Below the pieces are notes generated by a model. The model was given only the letters and a program-made list of their open reading frames with translations. It was not told the DNA's origin and did no database searches. A DNA stretch of 32,553 bases from an uncultured Pelagibacteraceae bacterium (GTDB taxonomy: Bacteria; Pseudomonadota; Alphaproteobacteria; Pelagibacterales; Pelagibacteraceae): assembly GCA_902627745.1 (NCBI GenBank), contig CACOKG010000007.1:1-32553 (forward strand). The letters run 5' to 3'. This document shows, piece by piece, positions 7,510 to 15,716 of the stretch. A program made the translations under genes and the position numbers. Numbering within the stretch: the stretch's first letter is position 1; each line of letters opens with the position of its first letter.

Positions 7510-8441
7510 ACCTTAACCTCTCCATCAAAAGGATCGTAAGTATCTATTTCCTGAGGTAAAACGGATCGTATAGCTATTTCTTCAGAACCCATTGCTACTA
7601 AATCATCCGACTCGTAGAGTACAAGGGGTTTTGCTGCCATAGTATCCTTAGCCATGCCTAAGGAATTTTTTGTTGCTACAAAGTAAGTAAAAACTCCATC
7701 AAGTCCTGACAGAGACTCTTTCATACCCTCTTCTAATGTTGCTCCACTTCGCATTTTTTCAGCTAAATAAACTGCTATAAGTTCAGAGTCACACTCAGAC
7801 ATAAATCTCATTCCTTTATTCTCCAAAGCTCTTCTGTTATTCCAATAATTTGTGAGTTGTCCATTGTGTACTACAGAAACGTCACTAAAAGGATACCCCC
7901 AAAAAGGATGGGCAGATTTAATATCAACACCTGACTCAGTTGCCATACGCGCGTGACCTATAGCATGTGTTCCAACAAGTTTATCTAGATTATATCTATC
8001 ACAAACCATCTTTGCATTTCCTAAATCTTTAATTACCTCTAAAGATTTACCCATTGATAAAATCTCTACCCCAGGAATACTCTCTATTCTTTGAGAAAAC
8101 TCTAATAAGTCTTTTTTATTATATTCTATTTCATATCTAAGCGAGTAAGGTAGGATACGTTCTTCTTTCACTATTTTAGCACCCAATTCTTTTATACAAG
8201 CATCAACTTCTTTTTTTCTTTGATCATATACAGAAACATCTTCAGCTACTGATGAGCTTCCTTCACCAACATTTTCACCTATCTTAATCCTTGCAATAAA
8301 ATTTTTTCCATCCGTGTCTCCGTACAAAGCGTAACCTGTAGAATCCTCTCCTCTATGCTTCAAGGCTTGCAACATTCCTTGTAATTCAAAGCCTACATTT
8401 GAAGATTTGTTTCTATGTATTAATCCCGCTATTCCGCACAT
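7497..8441 (-). CDS. mgsA: N-methylglutamate synthase subunit A (class II glutamine amidotransferase)
   Basis: 314 residues, Ntn-type amidotransferase: MCGIAGLIHR with Cys2 as nucleophile, HRGEDSTGYALYG, GHARMATESG, HNGQLTNYWNNRR and the CDSE motif. In N-methylglutamate synthase this subunit is thought to free methylamine from gamma-glutamylmethylamide made by GmaS, in place of ammonia from glutamine. The gene begins 24 bases after gmaS, which supports that assignment over ordinary glutamate synthase; no GltD-like NADPH subunit is present. Compared with glxB it lacks the run of Lys in the middle and has an insert around residues 65-110. The start is fixed by the Cys2 requirement, with AAAGAGAAAAG upstream. 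Confidence 0.87.
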   Translation of the reverse strand: MCGIAGLIHRNKSSNVGFELQGMLQALKHRGEDSTGYALYGDTDGKNFIARIKIGENVGEGSSSVAEDVSVYDQRKKEVDACIKELGAKIVKEERILPYSLRYEIEYNKKDLLEFSQRIESIPGVEILSMGKSLEVIKDLGNAKMVCDRYNLDKLVGTHAIGHARMATESGVDIKSAHPFWGYPFSDVSVVHNGQLTNYWNNRRALENKGMRFMSECDSELIAVYLAEKMRSGATLEEGMKESLSGLDGVFTYFVATKNSLGMAKDTMAAKPLVLYESDDLVAMGSEEIAIRSVLPQEIDTYDPFDGEVKVWQI

Positions 8442-8465
8442 ATCTTTTCTCTTTATAATTTTATT

Positions 8466-9935
8466 TTAAGGTAAACAATCTAAATAAGTATCAAGATCCC
8501 ATTGTGTTGTTGCACCAAGAAATCTTTCCCACTCATCATTCTTATACCAATGAAAAACTTTATACATTTCATCTGGCATTGCAGATTTTATTACCTCATC
8601 TTCTGATAATCTTTCTAACGCTTCACCTAAGCTTAATGGAAGTTTTTTTACATCCTTCCCAGCTTTTTGAGCCTCATAGATGTTTCTAGACTCTGGTGCT
8701 GCAGGTTTCATTTTTTTAGATATTCCCTCATCGCAAGCTTTAAGTAAAGCTGCACCTAAAAGGTATGGGTTGTGCATTGAGTCAACTGATCTGTACTCAA
8801 ATCTTCCTGGAGCAGACACTCTTAATCCACAAGTTCTATTTTGATAACCCCAATCTGCGTACACTGGCGCCCAGAAACCTTGATCCCATAATCTTCTATA
8901 TGAGTTGACTGTTGAAGAGCCTAGCGCAGTTAGTGCAGGTAAGTGTTTCATTATCCCTGCTATTGATTGTAAACCTATTTTACCAGGTAATTGCATATCT
9001 TTAGTGTCTGGCATAAAAGTATTTGTCCCACCTGATACGTAGCTAAATACCTCTTCAACACCAGGCAATGTTTTGTGGCCCAGTTTGTTGACAGATATCT
9101 TACCACCTTTCCAAAGAGACATATTTGTGTGACAACCACTTGCAGAAACTCCCATAAATGGTTTTGTCATAAAACAAGCAATTAAATTATGTTCTCTGGC
9201 AACTTGCGCACATATCTGTCTATAAGTTGATAGCCTATCAGCATTTCTTAATACATTATCAAAAGTCCAATTCAATTCTAATTGACCTGGTGCATCTTCA
9301 TGATCACCTTGTATCATGTCTAGACCCATTGCATTCGCGTACTCTATAACTTTCATAAAAACAGGTCTTAATGATTCAAATTGATCAATATGATAGCAGA
9401 AAGGTTTTGAAAATCCTTTACCAGTTGGAGTGCCATCTGGATTTTTAGTTAACCACATCATCTCAGGCTCTGTCCCCACTCTTAACTCAAGATCATGTTT
9501 ATCTTTAAACTCATCCATGAATATTCTCAAATTCCCTCGACAATCAGAAGTTAAATGACCACCTGGATTAACTCTTTCTTCTCTGTTTCTAAAACATGTA
9601 CAAAAAACTCTTCCGATTCTTTTATCCCATGGTAATTGAACAAACGTTTCAGGATCAGGTATCCCCACAAGCTCCATTGCTTCAGGTCCATACCCAATAT
9701 AATTATTGTGGCGATCTAAAAATAAATTTGCAGTTGAACCATAAACTAATTGAAATCCTTTTTCGGCAGTTCTTTCCCAATGGTCTGCTGGTATTCCTTT
9801 ACCTACTACTCTTCCAGTAACAGAAATAAATTGAAAATAAATGTAAGTAATTCCTAATTCTTTAATTTTTTCTCTAACTCTTTTTACGAGTTTTGACCTA
9901 CCAGGCTGGTTTACGTGTTTTTCTAGATCCGTCAT
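8466..9935 (-). CDS. gmaS: Gamma-glutamylmethylamide synthetase (glutamine synthetase family)
   Basis: 489 residues of the glutamine synthetase fold: beta-grasp N-terminus (about 30-115) and catalytic domain. Metal and ATP site landmarks are GTEPEMMWL (Glu156, Glu158), GDHEDAPGQLELN (Glu213, Glu220) and KPFMGVSASGCHTNMSL (His269), followed by RRLWDQGFWAP and PGRFEYRS. GmaS joins methylamine to the gamma-carboxyl of glutamate using ATP; the close relative GlnT makes glutamine. The context (mgsABC downstream; tdm upstream) favours GmaS, but sequence alone cannot exclude GlnT activity. An RBS GAGGGG lies 8 bases before the ATG. It is the first gene of the gmaS-mgsABC-136aa operon and is separated by 66 bases from the FAD oxidoreductase gene. 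Confidence 0.87.
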   Translation of the reverse strand: MTDLEKHVNQPGRSKLVKRVREKIKELGITYIYFQFISVTGRVVGKGIPADHWERTAEKGFQLVYGSTANLFLDRHNNYIGYGPEAMELVGIPDPETFVQLPWDKRIGRVFCTCFRNREERVNPGGHLTSDCRGNLRIFMDEFKDKHDLELRVGTEPEMMWLTKNPDGTPTGKGFSKPFCYHIDQFESLRPVFMKVIEYANAMGLDMIQGDHEDAPGQLELNWTFDNVLRNADRLSTYRQICAQVAREHNLIACFMTKPFMGVSASGCHTNMSLWKGGKISVNKLGHKTLPGVEEVFSYVSGGTNTFMPDTKDMQLPGKIGLQSIAGIMKHLPALTALGSSTVNSYRRLWDQGFWAPVYADWGYQNRTCGLRVSAPGRFEYRSVDSMHNPYLLGAALLKACDEGISKKMKPAAPESRNIYEAQKAGKDVKKLPLSLGEALERLSEDEVIKSAMPDEMYKVFHWYKNDEWERFLGATTQWDLDTYLDCLP

Positions 9936-10001
9936 GTTTCCCCTCTAAATGTTTTAAGTCAAAAAGGTAACTGAAAACAATTCGTCTGTCTACTTAGATA
10001 A

Positions 10002-11327
10002 CTAACTCCAAGGAAACGGACTGTTCGAAGTAGGGTGAAGTTCACCCTTCTCGTATCGGTTGAATCTAAAAGGCTTCAACAAGTCACTTTCTTGTCCTAA
10101 TATTTCTTTCGCAACTAGCTCACCAACACCGATCATTTTATAACCATGGTTAGCATCTGCAATCATATAAACATTCTCTAAAAATCTATCGAAAATAGGG
10201 AAAGAGTCTGGCGTCATACATCCAAGACCACCTGAAGGACCTTTCCTATATAAATCTGATTTGCCCTCAAATCTTTTTTGACAATGTGCTAATGCTGAAC
10301 ACCACATTTCGCTAAATGCATTTGTAGTTTGATATTCTGGTGACTCCAATCCATAAGGATCAACATTTACATCATCAAAATGTTTTTTAACTATATAAGG
10401 AGATGTTCCTCCTTGTACTCCCAAACCTTCAATATCTGGTTTATAATAAATACCCCAAATTTTATCCGTGATTAATTTTTTTGTTTTATCTGAATATAAT
10501 GGCGCCGTTGAATCTACATGAACGACTGGAGGTTGTTTACCATCATTAGTTTTTAAAAAATCTGGCTCAACTCCAATAACACCTTCTTGCAAAAACCAAT
10601 ATGTCCACATGTCAGTAACATGCATTTTACCATCTTTGCCTTTAATGTTTGCTGTCTTTGGAAGTTCAAGCATGTTCCAAAAATCTCTTGCCCATGGTCC
10701 TGCTCCAATGACCACTTGCTCGCAATCAATTGTACCTTTATCTGTTTCAACACCAGTTACTGCTTTACTATTACTTCCTCTCTTAAATCCAGTTACCTTA
10801 ACACCTTTATGAACATTTACTCCATTTGAGTTTGCTTTGTTTTCTAAAGCTTTAATTGAGTCTTTGTTGAAAGCGTAACCACCTTTTTTTTCATGCAGAA
10901 TAGATGTAATTCCTTGCGCTTGCCAGTCGTCAAATATACCTCTCATGTAATTCATGCAGTCTTTTTCCCCTTCTATGAATTCTGACTCATAACCGATTGC
11001 TTTTTGTTGCTCATAAATACTTGCAACATCTTCGTGCATAACTTCAGGTGAAATTTGCAAATAACCAACTGGATTATATTTAAAAGCTTTAGGATCACTC
11101 TCCCATACTGAAACTGAGTGAGCCATCAATTCTCTCATTGCGGGTTGAAAATAATTATTACGAACTACTCCGCAAGCTATTCCACTTGCACCAGCAGCAG
11201 TGTCCTTTTTTTCTAAAACTACAATATCACCAGGATTTTTATAAGTTTCTGAAAGTTTCCAAGCAGTACTCAATCCGTGAATACCTCCACCGATTATTAC
11301 TACTCTTGCTTTTGTCGGTAATGACAT
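10002..11327 (-). CDS. FAD-dependent oxidoreductase, DAO (sarcosine/dimethylglycine oxidase-like) family
   Basis: 441 residues with an N-terminal dinucleotide fold (VVIIGGGIHGLSTAW, about residues 9-23), a second FAD contact (GASGIACGVVRNNYF, about 47-61, resembling the GGGNVGRNTTIIRSNY segment of SoxB) and a C-terminal FAD signature (MIADANHGYKMIGVGELVAKEIL). The DAO family oxidises secondary or tertiary amines such as sarcosine, dimethylglycine or N-methyl amino acids. It has no fused GcvT domain, so it would release formaldehyde or pass electrons elsewhere. It lies between tdm and gmaS, exactly where a DMA-handling enzyme would be expected, but nothing in the sequence shows that substrate. 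It may also be an N-methyl amino acid dehydrogenase. Family sure; substrate unknown. Confidence 0.85.
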   Translation of the reverse strand: MSLPTKARVVIIGGGIHGLSTAWKLSETYKNPGDIVVLEKKDTAAGASGIACGVVRNNYFQPAMRELMAHSVSVWESDPKAFKYNPVGYLQISPEVMHEDVASIYEQQKAIGYESEFIEGEKDCMNYMRGIFDDWQAQGITSILHEKKGGYAFNKDSIKALENKANSNGVNVHKGVKVTGFKRGSNSKAVTGVETDKGTIDCEQVVIGAGPWARDFWNMLELPKTANIKGKDGKMHVTDMWTYWFLQEGVIGVEPDFLKTNDGKQPPVVHVDSTAPLYSDKTKKLITDKIWGIYYKPDIEGLGVQGGTSPYIVKKHFDDVNVDPYGLESPEYQTTNAFSEMWCSALAHCQKRFEGKSDLYRKGPSGGLGCMTPDSFPIFDRFLENVYMIADANHGYKMIGVGELVAKEILGQESDLLKPFRFNRYEKGELHPTSNSPFPWS

Positions 11328-11364
11328 ATTCCAATCTTTATTTTTCGTGTAACTTAAATATATA

Positions 11365-11386
11365 ATTTTTTATATATATAAAAAAT
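11365..11386. repeat. Perfect 22-bp AT-only palindrome upstream of the FAD oxidoreductase gene
   Basis: The two arms ATTTTTTATAT and ATATAAAAAAT (11365-11375 and 11376-11386) are exact reverse complements with no spacer. The site is 38 bases upstream of the FAD oxidoreductase start and 32 bases after the stop of the winged-helix gene. In a genome this AT-rich such palindromes arise by chance more easily, and it contains no G or C. It could serve as a promoter or operator element or a weak transcript end. Confidence 0.4.
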
Positions 11387-11417
11387 ATAAGTATTAAATA
11401 TATTAAATGATTTTGCC

Positions 11418-11768
11418 CTAGAAACTTAAATTTTTTAATGTCTCTAAGTATTCATTAAATTCTGCAATGAATGATTTGCTAGGTTTAATAAATTTTTTTC
11501 TTTGATCATTAGGTGCCTTTTCTAAAAAAAAAAATCCTTTTTCACAAGCTTCATTGATCATTAAAGCTGACTTTGGTCTAGATGTTTTAAATAATCTAGT
11601 TTTTAATTCTTCAACAGTTAAATGCTCGCTATTTTTAAAAGCGTTCATAACTAATAACATCATATGGTAATGTGAAGGAGATTTTCTAAAAAAATAATTG
11701 CTAGAAGTATGGGATAGTTTTACTTGGTCTTCCCAGAATTCTAGCAAATCTTTGGTGGTTTTTGCCAT
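11418..11768 (-). CDS. Small winged-helix-like (MarR-type) protein coupled to tdm
   Basis: 116 residues with no signal or membrane span. The middle and end look like a winged helix-turn-helix: a helix in SPSHYHMMLLVMNAF, LTVEELKTRLFKTSRPKSALMINEACEKGFF as helix-turn-recognition helix, then NDQRKKFIKPSKSFIAEFNEY, which resembles the wing and following helix of MarR proteins. It is shorter than typical MarR regulators (about 140-150 residues). The ATG overlaps the tdm stop by one base (TAATG), so it is made together with Tdm. It could be the local regulator of the methylated-amine genes, perhaps acting at the tdm-tmoX divergent region, but that is inference. The wHTH call is by eye. Confidence 0.7.
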   Translation of the reverse strand: MAKTTKDLLEFWEDQVKLSHTSSNYFFRKSPSHYHMMLLVMNAFKNSEHLTVEELKTRLFKTSRPKSALMINEACEKGFFFLEKAPNDQRKKFIKPSKSFIAEFNEYLETLKNLSF

Positions 11769-14107
11769 TACGCTCTTACTCTAGTTTTCTTAGGATCGAA
11801 ATGTGGGAAAGTTACTATCTTTGCTGAAATTCTTTTTTGATGACCATCAATTTTTCCAACTTCAACTTCTGTTCCGATTTCAGAGTATTTGTCATCAATT
11901 CTACATAATGCAATATTTTTATTTAAAGTTGTGCTCAAACACCCGCTTGTAATTACACCAACTTGAGATCTTCCAATATGAACACAATCACCATGTCCAG
12001 CAGGTTCTTTGCCAATAAGCTCTAAACCAACTAATTTTTTTTGTGGATTTGCTTTTCTATCAATTAGTATATTTTTTCCTATGAAATCTTCTTCCTTAGT
12101 TTTAAGGGGCACTGTAAAACCAACTCCTGCCTCAAAAGGATCTTGTTGACCATCAAATTCATTACCGAAAAGAATTAAACCTGCTTCAATTCTTAGTTTG
12201 TCTAAAGCTGCAAATCCAGCTGGGATTAAACCATCAGTTTTCCCAGCTTCCATTAGCTTATCCCAAACTTCTGGCGCGTCTTTGGGATGGCACCATACTT
12301 CATAACCCAATTCGCCCGTATATCCTGTCCTTGAAACTATTAGTGGAATTCCTTGAAGATCCTCAATTCTGCAAATAGTAAATCTAAACCACTCTAGTTC
12401 CTCGATTGTAGGCTGGGTAGGTGGAGTAAAAATTAGTTTTTTAAGTATCTCTCTACTTTTTGGTCCTTGTATAGAAACGTTACTTATTTGATCAGTGGAA
12501 TTCTTCACATTAACTTTAAATTTTTTCTTTTTTGCTATTTCTTTTAACCATTCACCTGCATATTCATCACCACATATCCATCTAAAACCAGTTTCGCTCA
12601 ATCTCAACAAAGTTCCATCATCAAACATCATGCCGTTGTCATAACACATTGCCGAATAAACAACTTGACCCACAGATAATTTTTTTATGTTCCTTGTTAA
12701 AGTGTAATTCATTAATTCTTCGGCATCAGGTCCGATTATTTCAAACTTTCTTAAAGATGACAGATCTATGAGGACAGCTTTTTCTCTGCATGCATTATAC
12801 TCTTCAATAACACCATGCTTTGTATAATCATTTGGTAACCAAAAGCCTCTAGCATCAATAAAATTTCTAGTTAGTTTTGAGGTTCTTTTATAAAAACCAG
12901 AGTTTTTTGTAAGTTTTTTTTCTGAATCTGTTTTCATTCTAAAAGCAAATGATTTTGAAAATTCTTTTTTTTTGTCATAGGTTCTAACAAAAATGTCAGT
13001 TGGATTCCATGAATTACATGGATCTATATCACTAGGACACGCAGTAGTTCCTATAGTTAGATCTTTGAGCGCTCGAAACATTACATAATCACCCGGTCTA
13101 GCATAAGATTCGTCCGAGATTACTGAGTTTAGGCCAGTGGCAGAGGTGTTGAAAAATAAGTTAATGGCATGCCATCCTTTTTGTTTTTTTACTCCATATT
13201 TATCCATAGAGTCCGTTAAGTTATCTGAGCAATTTGGATGACCAAAATACCCCATATCCTCATAATATTTTGAAGTACAAGCTAAATTAAAAGTATCATG
13301 CTTTCCTACTGTGTCCCTAATTACTTCAACAAGAGGCTCATGATCAGTATCATAAAATTTAGAAAAGAGTCCAGGACCAGGAAAAGTATTTCCCATAAAA
13401 GTTCTTGTTGTTTGCCAATCAAGACCTTTTTCAATATCTTTATCAAGTTTTCTTGTGTCAAAAGCGACAAAATCTGAACATTGTCTTCCCGCTGGACTTA
13501 TGATCTGAATATAGTCTCCTTCTTTTACTTGATATGAAATACATGTTTGTCTGTCGATATTTTTTTCAAAATTTGGCTCATACATTGGGTCAGGAATTAT
13601 TGTTAATTCTTTGTCATTCTTTATTTTGGCTCTTTTGATAAATAAAGTAAGATCTCCAGATGGATTTTGATCACTTATCAACATTTCATTATTTGGTGCT
13701 GAAAATATTGCATAACACTTATCTTTTGATTTTAATTTTAGCTTTTCTCCAGATGGTGTATCTTCATCAAAAACTATTGATGATTTTGATGTAATTAAAT
13801 TTAAGTTTCTTTTTTTGAGTTGGTAGTTTGTAATTAATGAACTTTCATCATTATTATCTAATATTTTTTTTATAAAACTAGCTTTAGCATTTTCTTTTAA
13901 GTTTAAAATTCCTAAATCATATTTTCCATCTTTGTTAAAACACGTTATCTCGCAAACTTGGTTTCCTTCATCATTAATTATTTCAATTTCATCATCTGGA
14001 AAAATTTGCACGCCAGTTAAACCACCAGCAACAATTACATGTCTTTCAACTCCAGGTGGTAATACATTAAGTCCTGGTTCTTTTATATCTAAAGTTGTAA
14101 GCGCCAT
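11768..14107 (-). CDS. tdm: Trimethylamine N-oxide demethylase (DUF1989 plus GcvT-like)
   Basis: 779 residues in two parts. The N-terminal half is DUF1989-like: GRQCSDFVAFD (about 208-217), FNLACTSKYYEDMGYFGHPNC and TTACPSDIDPCN. Three cysteines, C277, C293 and C357, have spacings of 16 and 64, which match the zinc-site cysteines I recall for Methylocella Tdm. The C-terminal half (about 400-779) is a GcvT/aminomethyltransferase fold (EEYNACREKAVLIDLS, RTGYTGELGYEVW, GFAALDKLRIEAG) expected to bind tetrahydrofolate. Tdm splits TMAO to dimethylamine and formaldehyde; the GcvT part probably captures the formaldehyde. It is divergent from tmoX with a 96-base shared upstream region and coupled to the winged-helix gene downstream. 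Length and architecture fit the known family. Confidence 0.92.
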   Translation of the reverse strand: MALTTLDIKEPGLNVLPPGVERHVIVAGGLTGVQIFPDDEIEIINDEGNQVCEITCFNKDGKYDLGILNLKENAKASFIKKILDNNDESSLITNYQLKKRNLNLITSKSSIVFDEDTPSGEKLKLKSKDKCYAIFSAPNNEMLISDQNPSGDLTLFIKRAKIKNDKELTIIPDPMYEPNFEKNIDRQTCISYQVKEGDYIQIISPAGRQCSDFVAFDTRKLDKDIEKGLDWQTTRTFMGNTFPGPGLFSKFYDTDHEPLVEVIRDTVGKHDTFNLACTSKYYEDMGYFGHPNCSDNLTDSMDKYGVKKQKGWHAINLFFNTSATGLNSVISDESYARPGDYVMFRALKDLTIGTTACPSDIDPCNSWNPTDIFVRTYDKKKEFSKSFAFRMKTDSEKKLTKNSGFYKRTSKLTRNFIDARGFWLPNDYTKHGVIEEYNACREKAVLIDLSSLRKFEIIGPDAEELMNYTLTRNIKKLSVGQVVYSAMCYDNGMMFDDGTLLRLSETGFRWICGDEYAGEWLKEIAKKKKFKVNVKNSTDQISNVSIQGPKSREILKKLIFTPPTQPTIEELEWFRFTICRIEDLQGIPLIVSRTGYTGELGYEVWCHPKDAPEVWDKLMEAGKTDGLIPAGFAALDKLRIEAGLILFGNEFDGQQDPFEAGVGFTVPLKTKEEDFIGKNILIDRKANPQKKLVGLELIGKEPAGHGDCVHIGRSQVGVITSGCLSTTLNKNIALCRIDDKYSEIGTEVEVGKIDGHQKRISAKIVTFPHFDPKKTRVRA

Positions 14108-14144
14108 TTTTAATTACCTTTTATACTATAAAAATATCTAACTG

Positions 14145-14173
14145 TTGACTATCATTTTACTTAAGCACATACT
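14145..14173 (+). promoter_or_regulatory. Sigma70-like promoter of tmoX in the tdm-tmoX divergent region
   Basis: TTGACT at 14145-14150 (5 of 6 to consensus) and CATACT at 14168-14173 (4 of 6) are spaced 17 bases apart, pointing at tmoX. The start codon at 14204 follows about 30 bases after the -10, and the RBS GAAAGGGG (14191-14198) lies 5 bases before it. The same 96-base gap (14108-14203) must hold the tdm promoter on the other strand. A TATAGT/TATAAA-rich stretch near 14120-14130 is a candidate -10, but no clear -35 is visible. Confidence 0.5.
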
Positions 14174-14203
14174 AAGGAACTTAATATTAAGAAAGGGGAA
14201 TAA

Positions 14204-15148
14204 ATGCGAAAAATAATATCATTAATTTCTGCACTTATAATCTCAGTGGTAAGTTTTGCTGGTTTATCAAATGCAGATAGCAAAAAACCCATCGTTATCC
14301 CAACTCATAACTGGTCAAGTCAAATTGTGATGGCTTATGTTATTGGTGGAATAATGGAAAGTATGGGAAATAATGTTAAATATGTTAATGCTGACTCACA
14401 AGCAGTATACGAGTCAATTAGAATTGGCGACGTAACAATATCTCATGAAGTATGGGAGTCTGCTTTTGGTAAATCATTTACTACAGCTTTAGATAAGGGT
14501 GGTTTACTTGACTGGGGTGATCATGAGGCAAGAACTCTTGAGGATATGGGATATCCTAATTGGGTTGCTGAAAAAGGATTATGCCCAGGACTACCAGACT
14601 GGACTGCTTTAAAAAATCCTGCTTGTGCTAAAAACTTTACAACACCTGACTCACCAAATGGAAAAGGAAGAATGTTAGAAGGTCCACAAACTTGGCATGG
14701 TGACTTAATCCCTCAAAGAGTTGATGCTTTAGGATTAGGAGATCTTTGGTGGGTTAAATTTGCTGGAAGTGCAGACGCACTATGGGCAGAGTTAGCAGCA
14801 GCTGAAAAAGAAGGAAGAGGAACAATCATCTTTAACTGGACACCAAACTTTACAGATGGTGCTGGTTTTACATTTATCGACTTTCCTCCATACACAGCAG
14901 GTTGTAGACCAGAAGATGGCGGAGATGGAAAATGTGGTTCACCAGATGGTTATTTGAAAAAAGCAGTTAATGCTGATTTTCCAAAAACTCATCCAGATGC
15001 AGCGGCTATGTTTAAAAAACTTTCTTTCACAACAAGTCAAATTGGTGCAATGGCAGCTTTAGTTGACGTTGACAAAATGACTCATGAAGATGCTGCAAAA
15101 GCATGGTTGAAAAAGAACGAGAAAGTTTGGAAAGCTTTTACTAAATAA
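14204..15148 (+). CDS. tmoX: TMAO-type ABC transporter periplasmic binding protein (OpuAC/ProX family)
   Basis: 314 residues with a Sec signal peptide (MRKIISLISALIISVVSFAG, likely cleavage after Ala24). The mature part is an OpuAC-type binding domain for quaternary amines. Many Trp residues in ligand-like loops could form the aromatic cage for the trimethylated nitrogen: THNWSSQ, HEVWESAFG, GPQTWHGDL, GLGDLWWVKF, IIFNWTPNF. The family includes glycine betaine and choline binders. The TMAO assignment rests on position opposite tdm and near tmm, and a betaine role is the main alternative. It has a strong RBS and promoter, and a hairpin right after the gene separates it from the genes behind, as expected for a binding protein made in excess. 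Confidence 0.85.
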   Translation: MRKIISLISALIISVVSFAGLSNADSKKPIVIPTHNWSSQIVMAYVIGGIMESMGNNVKYVNADSQAVYESIRIGDVTISHEVWESAFGKSFTTALDKGGLLDWGDHEARTLEDMGYPNWVAEKGLCPGLPDWTALKNPACAKNFTTPDSPNGKGRMLEGPQTWHGDLIPQRVDALGLGDLWWVKFAGSADALWAELAAAEKEGRGTIIFNWTPNFTDGAGFTFIDFPPYTAGCRPEDGGDGKCGSPDGYLKKAVNADFPKTHPDAAAMFKKLSFTTSQIGAMAALVDVDKMTHEDAAKAWLKKNEKVWKAFTK

Positions 15149-15170
15149 GGCTTGAAGCAACTAAATCTTT

Positions 15171-15208
15171 AAATCTCTCCCAACATTGTTGGGGGAGATT
15201 TTTTTTTA
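15171..15208 (+). terminator. Intrinsic terminator after tmoX
   Basis: A 14-bp stem, AAATCTCTCCCAAC (15171-15184) with GTTGGGGGAGATTT (15188-15201) and one G-T pair, has a 3-base loop and continues into a run of T to 15208. It lies 22 bases after the tmoX stop and 12 bases before the next gene on the same strand. It is a textbook Rho-independent terminator for tmoX. If leaky, it would give high tmoX and low downstream expression. Confidence 0.88.
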
Positions 15209-15220
15209 AGTATAAATTAA

Positions 15221-15682
15221 ATGATTAAATATTTTTTAAGTATATTAATTAGTCTATTGTTTTTTAATCAATCTTTTGCAAAAGATGTAAGTATAAGTGA
15301 AAATATTGATCTTGAGTTTGCTTGTGATTTAGAAAAAAAAATAATTAAAAATTCAGAATATAATTATCAAACCTTTTTAGCTAAAGATTTAAATGAGAAA
15401 GGTTTAGATAAGTTCAAAATTTTATCCAAAAAACCAGAAACACTTTCAATTAAAGGATTATCATTATTTCTTTCAGATGCAGCAAAACTTAACGTTAAAG
15501 TAGTCAATAAAGATGTAGTTTTATTTAAGTCAATTGATCAAAAAAAAAATTATTCTGAGTCTGGTATTATTACCAGAAAAACAGGTGAATTAATTCATGA
15601 AATAACAAAAAATATAAAAAGTGAAAACTCTGAAAAATATATTTCTATTTATTCATGTAACAAAGAGGACAAAAAAGTATAA
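15221..15682 (+). CDS. Exported protein of unknown function (153 aa)
   Basis: 153 residues with a clear signal peptide (MIKYFLSILISLLFFNQSFA, likely cleavage after Ala20). The mature part is Lys-rich with few aromatics and contains one cysteine near the start (EFACDLEKKI) and one near the end (YSCNKEDKK), which could form a disulfide in the periplasm. There is no lipobox. I recognise no family. It is the first of three small genes between tmoX and tmoW, and starts 12 bases after the tmoX terminator. The start was chosen because the signal peptide begins directly at this ATG. Confidence 0.75.
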   Translation: MIKYFLSILISLLFFNQSFAKDVSISENIDLEFACDLEKKIIKNSEYNYQTFLAKDLNEKGLDKFKILSKKPETLSIKGLSLFLSDAAKLNVKVVNKDVVLFKSIDQKKNYSESGIITRKTGELIHEITKNIKSENSEKYISIYSCNKEDKKV

Positions 15683-15716
15683 TTTTTTTTTAATCAATTT
15701 TGTGTAAAATAATATT

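Noticed and set aside
8466-9935. Calling this gene plain glutamine synthetase (glnA/glnT).
   Set aside because: It has the GS fold, but the operon with mgsABC and nearby tdm makes gamma-glutamylmethylamide synthetase the better call; kept as an alternative only.
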